NCBI RefSeq assembly: GCF_033406955.1
Contig: NZ_CP137734.1
Location: 4,092,001-4,156,000, forward strand
Direction: 5' to 3'
DNA: 64,000 bases
Origin: Streptomyces violaceoruber
GTDB lineage: Bacteria > Actinomycetota > Actinomycetes > Streptomycetales > Streptomycetaceae
Made by a program: the position numbers and the translations under genes. Each line of letters starts with the position of its first letter. Within the stretch, counting starts at the first letter, position 1. Positions 57,263 to 64,000 of the stretch are shown here, in pieces. The notes beneath the pieces were generated by a model. That model did not search any database. It was not told the DNA's origin and worked only from the letters and a program-made list of their open reading frames with translations.

Positions 57263-58323
57263 GCCCCCGGCCGTCCGCTGCCGCTCTCCCCCGTGCCCCT
57301 GCCCGCCCCCGTCTCGTCCTTCCGCCACGGCCGGACCCCCAGCTCGCCGGTGGTGCCGAGGTCGAGGTGCGGGGCGACCGTCACCGGGTCGGCACCGGCC
57401 TCGGCCCGGACCCTGACGTAGGGCACGGTCACCGCCGCGCCGAACTCGGTGGTGTTGCGCCACGCCAGCCCCGACACGGCGGACTCCCCGGGCCGCAGCG
57501 TCACCGGCCGTGGCGGCCCCTCGTCCCCGCCCGCCATCGGGATGCCGTCGGTGCCGCGCAGGATCTCGATCCCGTCCACCGGCTGGTGCTCGGCGTCGAG
57601 CAACTGGAGCACCGGATATCCCTCCAGGGAGTACGTCCGGCTCCCGCAGTTCTCCAGGTGCAGCCCCACGACACGCAGCCCCATCGCCGCGTCGCCCTGG
57701 TCGGCGGTCAGCCGCAGCCCGGACGCCGGACAGGAACTCGCGGGCGCCGGCGCCTCGTCGGAGGGCACCCGCTCCACGTCGAGAATCCGCACCCGCCCGG
57801 CATCGAGCACCCCGCCGCCCGGATACCCACCGTGCTCAAGAGTCCTCCGCACGGTCTTCCCCGCCCCCACGGAGGCCACCGTCTCCTCGACATTCGACAT
57901 CGCCCGGCCCTGCTCGTCCATCAGGGAGAAGGTGATGGTGTACGTGAAGGGCTCGGCCCCCGGGTTGGTCACGTCGTACTGGACGACACACGGCCCGGCC
58001 GCTCCCCCGGCCCCCGGCAGACTGTCCGCCGTCACCGACACCCCGGGCCGCTGACTCGCCCGCCCACTGGGCGAAGCGTTCACCCCGGCCCCGTCCCGCT
58101 CCACCGTCCCGACGACCCGGACCCCGTCCCGCTCTTCACCGGCGCCGTTCGCGCCGCCGGAAGCCCCGTCGTCGGCGGCGGCACCGCCCGCACACGGCCC
58201 CGTCGTCTCCCCGCCACCTCCTGCCGCGGAGCCGGCGGACTCAGTACCGCAGCCGCCCAACACCAGACCGGCCACAAGAACACCGGAGACCGCCAACGCC
58301 GTGTGGAACGGGGGAATTCGCAT
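57229..58323 (-). CDS. DUF4232 lipoprotein
   Basis: A protein of 364 residues from ATG 58323. A lipobox ending LVLGGC is at about residues 15-20. A Gly/Ala/Ser linker leads to two Ig-like regions, the second matching DUF4232 (VVGLHLENCGSRTYSLEGYPVLQLLDA with the conserved Cys, and PVTLRPGESAVSGLAW). It is anchored outside the membrane; such proteins are of unknown role, possibly wall binding. The C-terminal tail is Gly/Ser-rich. Confidence 0.9.
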   Translation of the reverse strand: MRIPPFHTALAVSGVLVAGLVLGGCGTESAGSAAGGGGETTGPCAGGAAADDGASGGANGAGEERDGVRVVGTVERDGAGVNASPSGRASQRPGVSVTADSLPGAGGAAGPCVVQYDVTNPGAEPFTYTITFSLMDEQGRAMSNVEETVASVGAGKTVRRTLEHGGYPGGGVLDAGRVRILDVERVPSDEAPAPASSCPASGLRLTADQGDAAMGLRVVGLHLENCGSRTYSLEGYPVLQLLDAEHQPVDGIEILRGTDGIPMAGGDEGPPRPVTLRPGESAVSGLAWRNTTEFGAAVTVPYVRVRAEAGADPVTVAPHLDLGTTGELGVRPWRKDETGAGRGTGESGSGRPGAQGPYGMPSSS

Positions 58324-58409
58324 CTCCCCACCCCACCAGCCCCACCGCACCCCGACCATGGCGGAAGCCACACCTCCGGTCACAGCCCTGTCACAACCGC
58401 AACGACAAC

Positions 58410-58440
58410 GGCCCCTGACCACAACGCCTGGTCAGGGGCC
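58410..58440 (-). terminator. Terminator of tRNA-Ser(TGA)
   Basis: 12-bp perfect stem GGCCCCTGACCA / TGGTCAGGGGCC with a 7-nt loop, 11 bp past the tRNA 3' end on the minus strand. Confidence 0.88.
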
Positions 58441-58451
58441 GTCACATACCG

Positions 58452-58536
58452 CGGTGGGTGTGGGATTTGAACCCACGGTGACTTGCGCCACGACGGTTTT
58501 CAAGACCGTTCCCTTAGGCCGCTCGGGCAACCCACC
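58452..58536 (-). tRNA. tRNA-Ser (anticodon TGA)
   Basis: Acceptor GGTGGGT pairs with ACCCACC, discriminator G. Anticodon stem ACGGT/ACCGT with loop CTTGAAA, anticodon TGA. Class II variable arm, T arm GTGGGTTCAAATCCCAC. No encoded CCA. Confidence 0.97.
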
Positions 58537-58599
58537 CGCGCGCCGTCCCGCCCGGGGCGGAGCGGGTACAGCCTACCGGCCCCGTGCGGCGGGCGGGGC

Positions 58600-59190
58600 T
58601 CACGTGGGGTGGGGAGGGCGGGCCGCCGCCCAGGCTGCCTCGATCATCGGGAAGATCTCGTCGAGGGCGGCCTCGGGATCGGGGGCCTCGCGGGACAGCG
58701 AGTAGGCGTCGATCACGAACCTCGCGAGGGTGCGGGCGGCGGTTTCGCTCCGGGTGCGGGTGGGGTCGGCGGCGATGGCCGTGGCCAGGGCTTCCGCGTG
58801 GCGCAGGCGGACCGATTCGTCGTACTTCCGCAGGGCCGGGGACGCGTCGATCATCCGCCAGATCGGGGCCGCGCTGTCCGCGGTGCAGTGCCGGACCAGG
58901 GCCAGGATCTCGCGGCGCAGAGCGGGGATCAGCGGCTCGTGCGGGGCCCGGTCGGTGACCGCCCGCGTGAGGCGGTGCTCGAAGTCCTCGTCCTGCTCGA
59001 AGACCAGGGCCTCTTTCGAGGCGAAGTGGGAGAAGAGCGTGGTGACGGCGACGTCGGCCTCGGCGGCCACGTCACGGATGCCCACCGCGTCGTACCCGCG
59101 TTCCAGGAAGAGCCGCAGCGCGGTGTCGGCGATCTTCTGGCGGGTCGCGGCCTTCTTGCGCTCACGGCGGCCCGACTGCTGCACGGTCAT
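58600..59190 (-). CDS. TetR family regulator
   Basis: A protein of 196 residues from ATG 59190. HTH: IADTALRLFLERGYDAVGIRDVAAEADVAVTTLFSHFASKEAL. The C-terminal domain is of the common acyl- or redox-responsive TetR type (AlkX/TetR_C_17-like). It is divergent from a quinone oxidoreductase gene with repeated CCGTTA motifs between them, which makes that gene its probable target. Confidence 0.9.
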   Translation of the reverse strand: MTVQQSGRRERKKAATRQKIADTALRLFLERGYDAVGIRDVAAEADVAVTTLFSHFASKEALVFEQDEDFEHRLTRAVTDRAPHEPLIPALRREILALVRHCTADSAAPIWRMIDASPALRKYDESVRLRHAEALATAIAADPTRTRSETAARTLARFVIDAYSLSREAPDPEAALDEIFPMIEAAWAAARPPHPT

Positions 59191-59221
59191 GACGCGCAGG
59201 CTAGCAGGTAGGAAACAGTAA

Positions 59222-59244
59222 CCGTTATGAAAAGCTATCCGTTA
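59222..59244. promoter_or_regulatory. Possible TetR-binding site in the divergent promoter
   Basis: CCGTTA occurs at 59222-59227 and 59239-59244 as a direct repeat 17 bp apart, in the A+T-rich 71-bp gap between tetR and the oxidoreductase. No longer perfect palindrome seen. Confidence 0.4.
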
Positions 59245-59261
59245 GTGATACGTTCGGCGGC

Positions 59262-60155
59262 ATGAGGAAAGTGAGCTTCGCCGAGTTCGGCGGTCCGGAC
59301 GTTCTGCAACTGGTCGACGCCGAGGAGCCCCACGCGGGGCCTGGTCGGATACGCATCGCCGTACGGGCGGCGGGCGTGAATCCCGTCGACTGGCGGGTCA
59401 GGGAAGGGCAGGTGCTGGGGGCCCATCCGGTCGAGTTGCCCTCCGGGGTCGGGCTGGACGCCGCCGGTGTGGTGGACGAGGTCGGCGAAGGGGTCACCGG
59501 GGTCGAGGTCGGGGACCGGGTGTTCGGGGAGGGCGCCGACACCTACGCCGACTTCGCCGTGCTCGGGGCCTGGGCGCGGATGCCGGAGGGGCTGACCTTC
59601 GAAGAGGCGGCCGGGTACCCCTCCGTGGTGGAGACCGCGCTGCGCGTCATGCGGGAGGTCGGTGTGCGGCCCGGGCAGACGCTGCTGGTCAGCGGGGCTT
59701 CGGGGGGAGTCGGGTCGGCGGTGCTGCAGATCGCCCGCGAGCGCGGCGTCACGGTGATCGGTACGGCCGGTGCCGCCAACCAGGAGTACCTGCGCGACCT
59801 CGGTGCCGTCGCCACGACGTACGGCGAGGGCTGGGTCGAGCGGGTACGGCGGCTCGGCGAGGTGCACGCCGCTCTCGACCTGGCCGGTTCGGGTGTGATC
59901 CGCGAGCTGGTCGAGCTGACCGGGAGTCCGGAGCGGGTCGTCAGCATCGCCGATCTGGGGGCGCCCGAGTTCGGCGTCCGGTTCTCCGGTGTGGCCGGAA
60001 GCGTGCCGGCGGCGCTCGCCGAGGCCGTCGACCTGATCTCCCGCGGGAAGCTCCACATCCCGGTCGAGAAGTCGTACTCACTCGCCGAGGCCGCGTCGGC
60101 GCACATCGACAGCCAGGCCGGTCACACGCGCGGGCGCCGGGTCCTCGTGATCTGA
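59262..60155 (+). CDS. NADP-dependent zinc-free quinone oxidoreductase (MDR family)
   Basis: A protein of 297 residues from ATG 59262. N-terminal GroES-like fold (VRAAGVNPVDWRVREG), then a Rossmann fold with LLVSGASGGVGSAVLQIA for NADP(H) binding. Zinc ligands are absent, so it belongs to the quinone oxidoreductase (QOR) group. It probably reduces quinones or enones when the adjacent TetR is released by its ligand. Confidence 0.93.
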   Translation: MRKVSFAEFGGPDVLQLVDAEEPHAGPGRIRIAVRAAGVNPVDWRVREGQVLGAHPVELPSGVGLDAAGVVDEVGEGVTGVEVGDRVFGEGADTYADFAVLGAWARMPEGLTFEEAAGYPSVVETALRVMREVGVRPGQTLLVSGASGGVGSAVLQIARERGVTVIGTAGAANQEYLRDLGAVATTYGEGWVERVRRLGEVHAALDLAGSGVIRELVELTGSPERVVSIADLGAPEFGVRFSGVAGSVPAALAEAVDLISRGKLHIPVEKSYSLAEAASAHIDSQAGHTRGRRVLVI

Positions 60156-60231
60156 GCCTGCCCGGAGCGCGGTGTCCGGTCCCGCGCCGCGGCGCGGATC
60201 GGCGCGGATCGGGCGCCTGCCTCACTGAATG

Positions 60232-60269
60232 CACTTCGCCACCGGAGGCCCGGCCCCGGTGGCGAAGTG
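60232..60269. terminator. Bidirectional terminator between oxidoreductase and protease genes
   Basis: 14-bp perfect stem CACTTCGCCACCGG / CCGGTGGCGAAGTG with a 10-nt loop, between convergent genes. Confidence 0.9.
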
Positions 60270-60296
60270 GTTGATCGTGGTGTGCGGAAGGCGGCG

Positions 60297-61868
60297 TCAG
60301 TCGTCGCCGAGCTTCGAACCCAGGGTGACCTCGGCGGTGTGCTGCTTGCCGCCGCGCTCGTAGGTGACGGTGACCTCGTCGCCGGGCTTGTGGGTCCAGA
60401 TCTCGCCGATCAGGGTCGGGCCGCTGTCGATCACCCGGTCGTCGAGCTTGGTGATGACGTCACCGGGCTTGAGGCCCGCGTCGTCGGCGGGGCCGCCCTT
60501 CTCGACCGGGTCGGAGCCGCCCACGCCCTGCTCGGTGAGCTTGGCGCCGTTCGTCGTCTCCTCCAGCGAGACGGAGGCACCGATCTTCGCGTACACCGGC
60601 TTGCCGCTCTTGATCAGCTGCTGGGCGACGAACTTCGCCTGGTTGACCGGGATCGCGAAGCCCAGGCCGATGGAGCCGGCCTGGCCGGTGCCGAAGCCGC
60701 CGTTGCCGGTCGACTGGATCGCGGAGTTGATGCCGATGACGTTGCCCTGCGCGTCCAGCAGCGGGCCGCCGGAGTTGCCCGGGTTGATCGACGCGTCGGT
60801 CTGCAGGGCGCTCATGTAGGACGCCTTGCTGTCCGCGCTGCCGTCGCTGGAGGCCACGGGGCGGTTCTTGGCGCTGATGATGCCGGTGGTCACGGTGTTG
60901 GACAGGCCGAAGGGGGCGCCGATGGCGATCGTGGAGTCGCCGACGGCCACCTTGTCGGAGTCGCCGAGGGCGAGGGGCTTCAGGTCCGAGGGGGCGTTCT
61001 CGAGTTTGATGACCGCGACGTCGTAGCCCTGGGCGTGGCCGACCACCTCGGCGTCGTACTTCTTGCCGTTGGGGAAGGTCGCGCTGAGCTTGCCGCCGTC
61101 GACCGCCTCCGCCACCACGTGGTTGTTGGTGACGATGTGGCCTTCCTTGTCGAAGACGAAGCCGGTGCCGGTGCCACCCTCGCCGTTGCTTCCCTCGGCC
61201 TGGATGGTGACCGTGCTGGGCAGCGCCTTGGCCGCCACGCCTGCGACGGTGCCCGCGTCGCGCCTGACGGAGCCGCCGGTGTCGGAGGCGGAGACCGTCG
61301 TGGAGCCGCTCTCGTCGTTGTTCCTGGCCAGGGTGTAGCCGAGGCCGCCGCCCAGGCCGCCCGCGACCAGCGCGGCGATCAGGACACCGGCGAGCACACC
61401 GCCACGTCCGCGGCCCGGCTTCGGCGCGGGCTGCTGGTACGAGGCGCCCCAGCCGCCCGCACCCCAGCCGCCCGCTCCGCCGCCCGCCCCTTCACCGGGG
61501 CCGTCACCGAAGCCGGTGCCGTTGCCACTGCCGGTGCCGTTGTCACTGCCGGTGCCGTTGTCGCCGGCGAAGCTGCCGCCGTAGCCGTTGTCTCCGCCCG
61601 CGCCGTACGTCGGGGTCGGCGCCGGGGTGCCGGCCGGCTGCGCCGGGGACCCGGGCGGCTGGGGCGGGGGCCACGAGGCGTCGGGAGCCGTGGAGCCGTG
61701 GGACGCCGGGTCCGGGGCCTGGGCGGGGGGAGCCGCCGGGGCCTCGGGTGTGGCCGCCGGGGGCTGGTGCGGCGCGGGGGGCTGGGCGGAGGCAGCGGGA
61801 GCATCCACCGGCACGGGAGGTGCGGACGGGGCGGGGGGTACCGCGGTGCCCTCGTTCTCGGTGCTCAC
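60297..61868 (-). CDS. HtrA/DegP-like membrane-anchored serine protease with PDZ domain
   Basis: A protein of 523 residues from ATG 61868. A cytoplasmic N-terminus of about 150 residues, Pro/Ala/Gly-rich with three NGTG units, precedes one TM helix (GVLAGVLIAALVAGGLGGGL). The extracytoplasmic trypsin-like domain has the triad His in TNNHVV, Asp in YDVAVIKL and Ser in GNSGGP. The C-terminal PDZ begins near SLEETTNGAKL and includes GLKPGDVITKLDD. It is expected to degrade or chaperone damaged envelope proteins. It corresponds in context to the S. coelicolor SCO3977 trypsin-like protease (recalled). Confidence 0.95.
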   Translation of the reverse strand: MSTENEGTAVPPAPSAPPVPVDAPAASAQPPAPHQPPAATPEAPAAPPAQAPDPASHGSTAPDASWPPPQPPGSPAQPAGTPAPTPTYGAGGDNGYGGSFAGDNGTGSDNGTGSGNGTGFGDGPGEGAGGGAGGWGAGGWGASYQQPAPKPGRGRGGVLAGVLIAALVAGGLGGGLGYTLARNNDESGSTTVSASDTGGSVRRDAGTVAGVAAKALPSTVTIQAEGSNGEGGTGTGFVFDKEGHIVTNNHVVAEAVDGGKLSATFPNGKKYDAEVVGHAQGYDVAVIKLENAPSDLKPLALGDSDKVAVGDSTIAIGAPFGLSNTVTTGIISAKNRPVASSDGSADSKASYMSALQTDASINPGNSGGPLLDAQGNVIGINSAIQSTGNGGFGTGQAGSIGLGFAIPVNQAKFVAQQLIKSGKPVYAKIGASVSLEETTNGAKLTEQGVGGSDPVEKGGPADDAGLKPGDVITKLDDRVIDSGPTLIGEIWTHKPGDEVTVTYERGGKQHTAEVTLGSKLGDD

Positions 61869-62134
61869 AGCTTCTCTCCTCGTTCCACGGCTGTTTGTCG
61901 CTCACCCTGGTCGCGCTCACCAGCCACGCTCACGCGCTGCTCCACGGTCCGGCGCGATGCGGATGTGCTGGTTGATTTTGTATGCCATCAGCTTTTCCCA
62001 CGGGCCGTCAGAGCACCATAAGCGGTTGCTGTGGGTCCCCGACTGTCCTTTACATAGGTCATCCAAGACTAAACGGACACATTGTCCTTTCCGCCGATGG
62101 CACGTCTACCCGCCCGCGGTGGCACCATGACGCG

Positions 62135-62962
62135 GTGACCCACGCACGACAGCACCGGATCCAGGTCGTCGCCCACCGCGGTGCCTCCGAGGAGGCGCCC
62201 GAGCACACGCTGGCCGCATACCGGAAGGCGATCGAGGACGGGGCAGACGCCCTGGAGTGCGATGTGCGCCTGACCGCCGACGGCCACCTCGTCTGCGTCC
62301 ACGACTGGCGCGTCAACCGTACGTCGAACGGCCGCGGCGCGGTGTCCGCGCTGGAGCTCGCCGACCTCGCCGCCCTGGACTTCGGCGCCCGCCGGACCCG
62401 GGAGTTCTGGCGCACCCGCGACGAGCAGCCCGACTGGGAGCACCGGCCCGAGGACCGGGAGGAGACCTCCGTCCTGACCCTGGAGCGCCTGCTGCAACTG
62501 GTCGCCGACGCGGGGCGGCGCGTGGAGCTGGCCATCGAGACCAAGCACCCGACCCGCTGGGCGGGGCAGGTGGAGGAGCGGCTGCTGCTGCTCCTGAAGC
62601 GGTTCGGACTCGACGCCCCGGACTCGGCCGAGGACTCCCCGGTGCGGGTGATGAGCTTCTCGGCGCGCTCCCTGCACCGGGTGCGGGCCGCGTCGCCGAC
62701 GCTGCCGACGGTCTATCTGATGCAGTTCGTCTCGCCCCGGCTGCGCGACGGGCGGCTGCCCGCGGGTGTCCGGATCGCGGGCCCCTCGATGCGGATCGTG
62801 CGCAATCACCCGGCCTACATCGAGCGCCTGAAGCGGGCCGGCCACCAGGTGCACGTGTGGACGGTGAACGAGACCGCCGACGTGGATCTCTGCTCCGACC
62901 TGGGCGTGGACGCCATCATCACCAACCGGCCGCGCGCGGTCCTGGACCACCTCGGCCGCTGA
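62135..62962 (+). CDS. Glycerophosphodiester phosphodiesterase
   Basis: A protein of 275 residues from GTG 62135. GDPD catalytic motifs: VVAHRGASEEAPEHTLAAY (HRG), DALECDVRLTADGHLVCVHDW (E-x-D and HD). VELAIETKHP and the C-terminal HVWTVNETADVDLCSDLGVDAIITNRP follow. There is no signal peptide, so it is cytosolic and probably hydrolyses glycerophosphodiesters to glycerol-3-phosphate. An in-frame upstream extension to 61982 lacks a ribosome site. Confidence 0.94.
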   Translation: MTHARQHRIQVVAHRGASEEAPEHTLAAYRKAIEDGADALECDVRLTADGHLVCVHDWRVNRTSNGRGAVSALELADLAALDFGARRTREFWRTRDEQPDWEHRPEDREETSVLTLERLLQLVADAGRRVELAIETKHPTRWAGQVEERLLLLLKRFGLDAPDSAEDSPVRVMSFSARSLHRVRAASPTLPTVYLMQFVSPRLRDGRLPAGVRIAGPSMRIVRNHPAYIERLKRAGHQVHVWTVNETADVDLCSDLGVDAIITNRPRAVLDHLGR

Positions 62963-63176
62963 TTCGTCCACGGCTCTTGACCCGGCGGCCCGGCTGGCCC
63001 ATTCTCCGGTCTCGGCCACACCGACCAGATCCAGCCAGGTGACTACAGGGAGTGCTCCGGCGCGTTCGGTACGTGTTCGACCGTGTCGAATGCGTCACCG
63101 TGCGGGGTTCGGCCGGTTTCCGGCTCAGGGCGATGGGGCATCCACACCGTGGCGTGGGGCGAAGGAGGTCTCGGGG

Positions 63177-63728
63177 GTGGCGTTGGTGGTGGCACAGGAA
63201 GTGCCCACGTCGTCGAGCATGGCCGTGCCCCATGGCCCTGCGGGCGTGGGGGAAGCGAGACACCGCATGCGTGATCAGTTGCGCAGGGGTGGCGTGGCGG
63301 AATCGGTCATCGACGACGCCGTACTGGTCCTTTCCGAACTGCTGAGCAATGCGTGCAAGCACGGCCGCCCGCTGGGCGACGCCCTGGCCGGGGACGGCGA
63401 CGTCCGGGCCGCGTGGCAGGTGGACGCGGGCGGCCGGCTGCTCGTGGAGGTCACGGACGGAGGCGGCCCGACCCGCCCGGCTCCGGCGACCCCTTCGGTC
63501 ACCGCGCACGGCGGCCGGGGGCTGAACATCATCACGGCGCTCGCCGACGACTGGGGCGTACGGGACGACGCCCGCGGGGAAGTCACGGTCTGGGTCGTCG
63601 TCCACGACGACGTGCACGACCCCGACGCCGGGCACCGGCGCGACGACTTCGCCGCCCGGATCTCGGCACCCGCGGTGTCGGAGATCCCCGGCCTGGACTT
63701 CGCCGACGCCTTCGACGACCTGGGATGA
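63177..63728 (+). CDS. ATP-binding anti-sigma/SpoIIAB-like kinase domain protein
   Basis: A protein of 183 residues from GTG 63177 with a perfect AAGGAGGT ribosome site. HATPase_c_2 fold: DDAVLVLSELLSNACKHGRP (N-box), VEVTDGGGP (G1) and HGGRGLNIITALADDWG (G2). These proteins bind sigma factors or phosphorylate STAS antagonists such as the one at 20413-20802. The C-terminus extends about 40 acidic residues (DVHDPDAGHRR, then DFADAFDDLG). No sigma or antagonist gene is adjacent. Confidence 0.92.
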   Translation: MALVVAQEVPTSSSMAVPHGPAGVGEARHRMRDQLRRGGVAESVIDDAVLVLSELLSNACKHGRPLGDALAGDGDVRAAWQVDAGGRLLVEVTDGGGPTRPAPATPSVTAHGGRGLNIITALADDWGVRDDARGEVTVWVVVHDDVHDPDAGHRRDDFAARISAPAVSEIPGLDFADAFDDLG

Positions 63729-63840
63729 CCGGCCTCCCTACGGGAGGACCTGGGGCGACCGGCCTCCCGGCGGGACGACCCGGGGTGACCGGCCTACCGA
63801 CACGACGACCTGGAGTGACCGGCCTACCGACGACCCGTGG
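63716..63840. repeat. Tandem 30-bp repeat at the right edge
   Basis: About four imperfect copies of a 30-bp unit based on gacctggggtgaccggcctacc begin within the last codons of the ATPase gene and continue into the following spacer. 63841-64000 is Pro/Arg-rich in every frame with shorter cccgagggcgacccgccgtacga duplications, and no credible gene is complete there. Confidence 0.75.
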
Positions 63841-64000
63841 GCCCACCCGCCGGTCGACGCCCGAGGGCGACCCGCCGTACGACGCCCGAGGGCGACCCGC
63901 CGTACGACGGCGAAGGGCGACCGGCTGCCCAGGAGCCCGAGCGGTCCGGCCGTTCGACGGCCCGAGCCGACCCACCTCTCGACGACCGGGGCACACCCGC

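Noticed and set aside
63716..63840. CRISPR array at the right edge
   Set aside because: Repeats are contiguous and degenerate without unique spacers, and no cas genes are near. No CRISPR array was found anywhere in the window.

Overview
The window is high-G+C Streptomyces chromosome (roughly 70% or more G+C by eye, strong G/C third-position bias, many GTG starts, many translationally coupled GTGA/ATGA overlaps). Several genes are recognisable as Streptomyces core loci: sigF with an adjacent sigF-like sigma gene, upp, tadA, dmdR2, a pbpA-like PBP, and a TetR/MFS pair resembling S. coelicolor SCO4008/SCO4007. From memory the gene order resembles the S. coelicolor SCO40xx-SCO39xx interval read downwards; I could not check this.

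Layout. 1-5011: metabolic genes, then a divergent iron-regulated locus (cytosolic penicillin-acylase-family Ntn hydrolase plus GNAT acyltransferase against a siderophore-interacting reductase) around a perfect DmdR1-type iron box. 5037-11843: housekeeping and small conserved genes, upp, tadA and tRNA-Ser(CGA). 12036-14148: two paralogous SigB/F-type sigma factors in tandem. 14264-18693: MarR regulator, a 14-TM exporter with three C-terminal Ig/CnaB-like repeats, and a YceI protein carrying a similar domain. 18676-21282: two GAF-ANTAR regulators, a STAS protein and a flavin/F420-dependent enzyme. 21352-23734: TetR/MFS module with a perfect operator. 23754-29648: a coupled operon of response regulator, sensor kinase, GT2-GtrA protein and GT39-type membrane transferase. 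29783-36868: GntR, PEBP, dmdR2, amidohydrolase, DUF2797, HxlR, PBP and membrane proteins.

36976-44616 is a genomic island of about 7.6 kb inserted in the 3' half of tRNA-Arg(ACG). It is bounded by a 45/46-bp direct repeat, and the old tRNA terminator is stranded at the far side. Its left half is strikingly A+T-richer. It holds a two-gene cassette: a small two-TM membrane protein with two copies of a RHIM/PP-like amyloid motif, overlapping a STAND/NACHT-like NTPase whose N-terminus carries the same motif. I consider this the most interesting system in the window, a candidate prokaryotic NLR with amyloid-signalling membrane effector. The right half carries NUDIX, XRE-DUF5919 and GRDP-like proteins and a kinase-like protein typical of actinobacterial integrative elements. 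No integrase is visible.

44647-64000: two tRNA-Ser genes, a subtilisin-inhibitor-like protein, a 1446-residue PAS-PAS-pseudokinase-REC-REC protein, the TetR/MFS multidrug pair, an acyl-CoA synthetase with a palindromic operator, an ECF sigma factor, a secreted N/Q/S-rich protein, a stand-alone Prim-Pol with a LexA-like box overlapping its promoter, a DUF4232 lipoprotein, a TetR/oxidoreductase pair, an HtrA protease, a glycerophosphodiesterase and an anti-sigma-type ATPase. Short in-frame or intergenic tandem repeats recur through the window and probably mark slippage-prone low-complexity tails.
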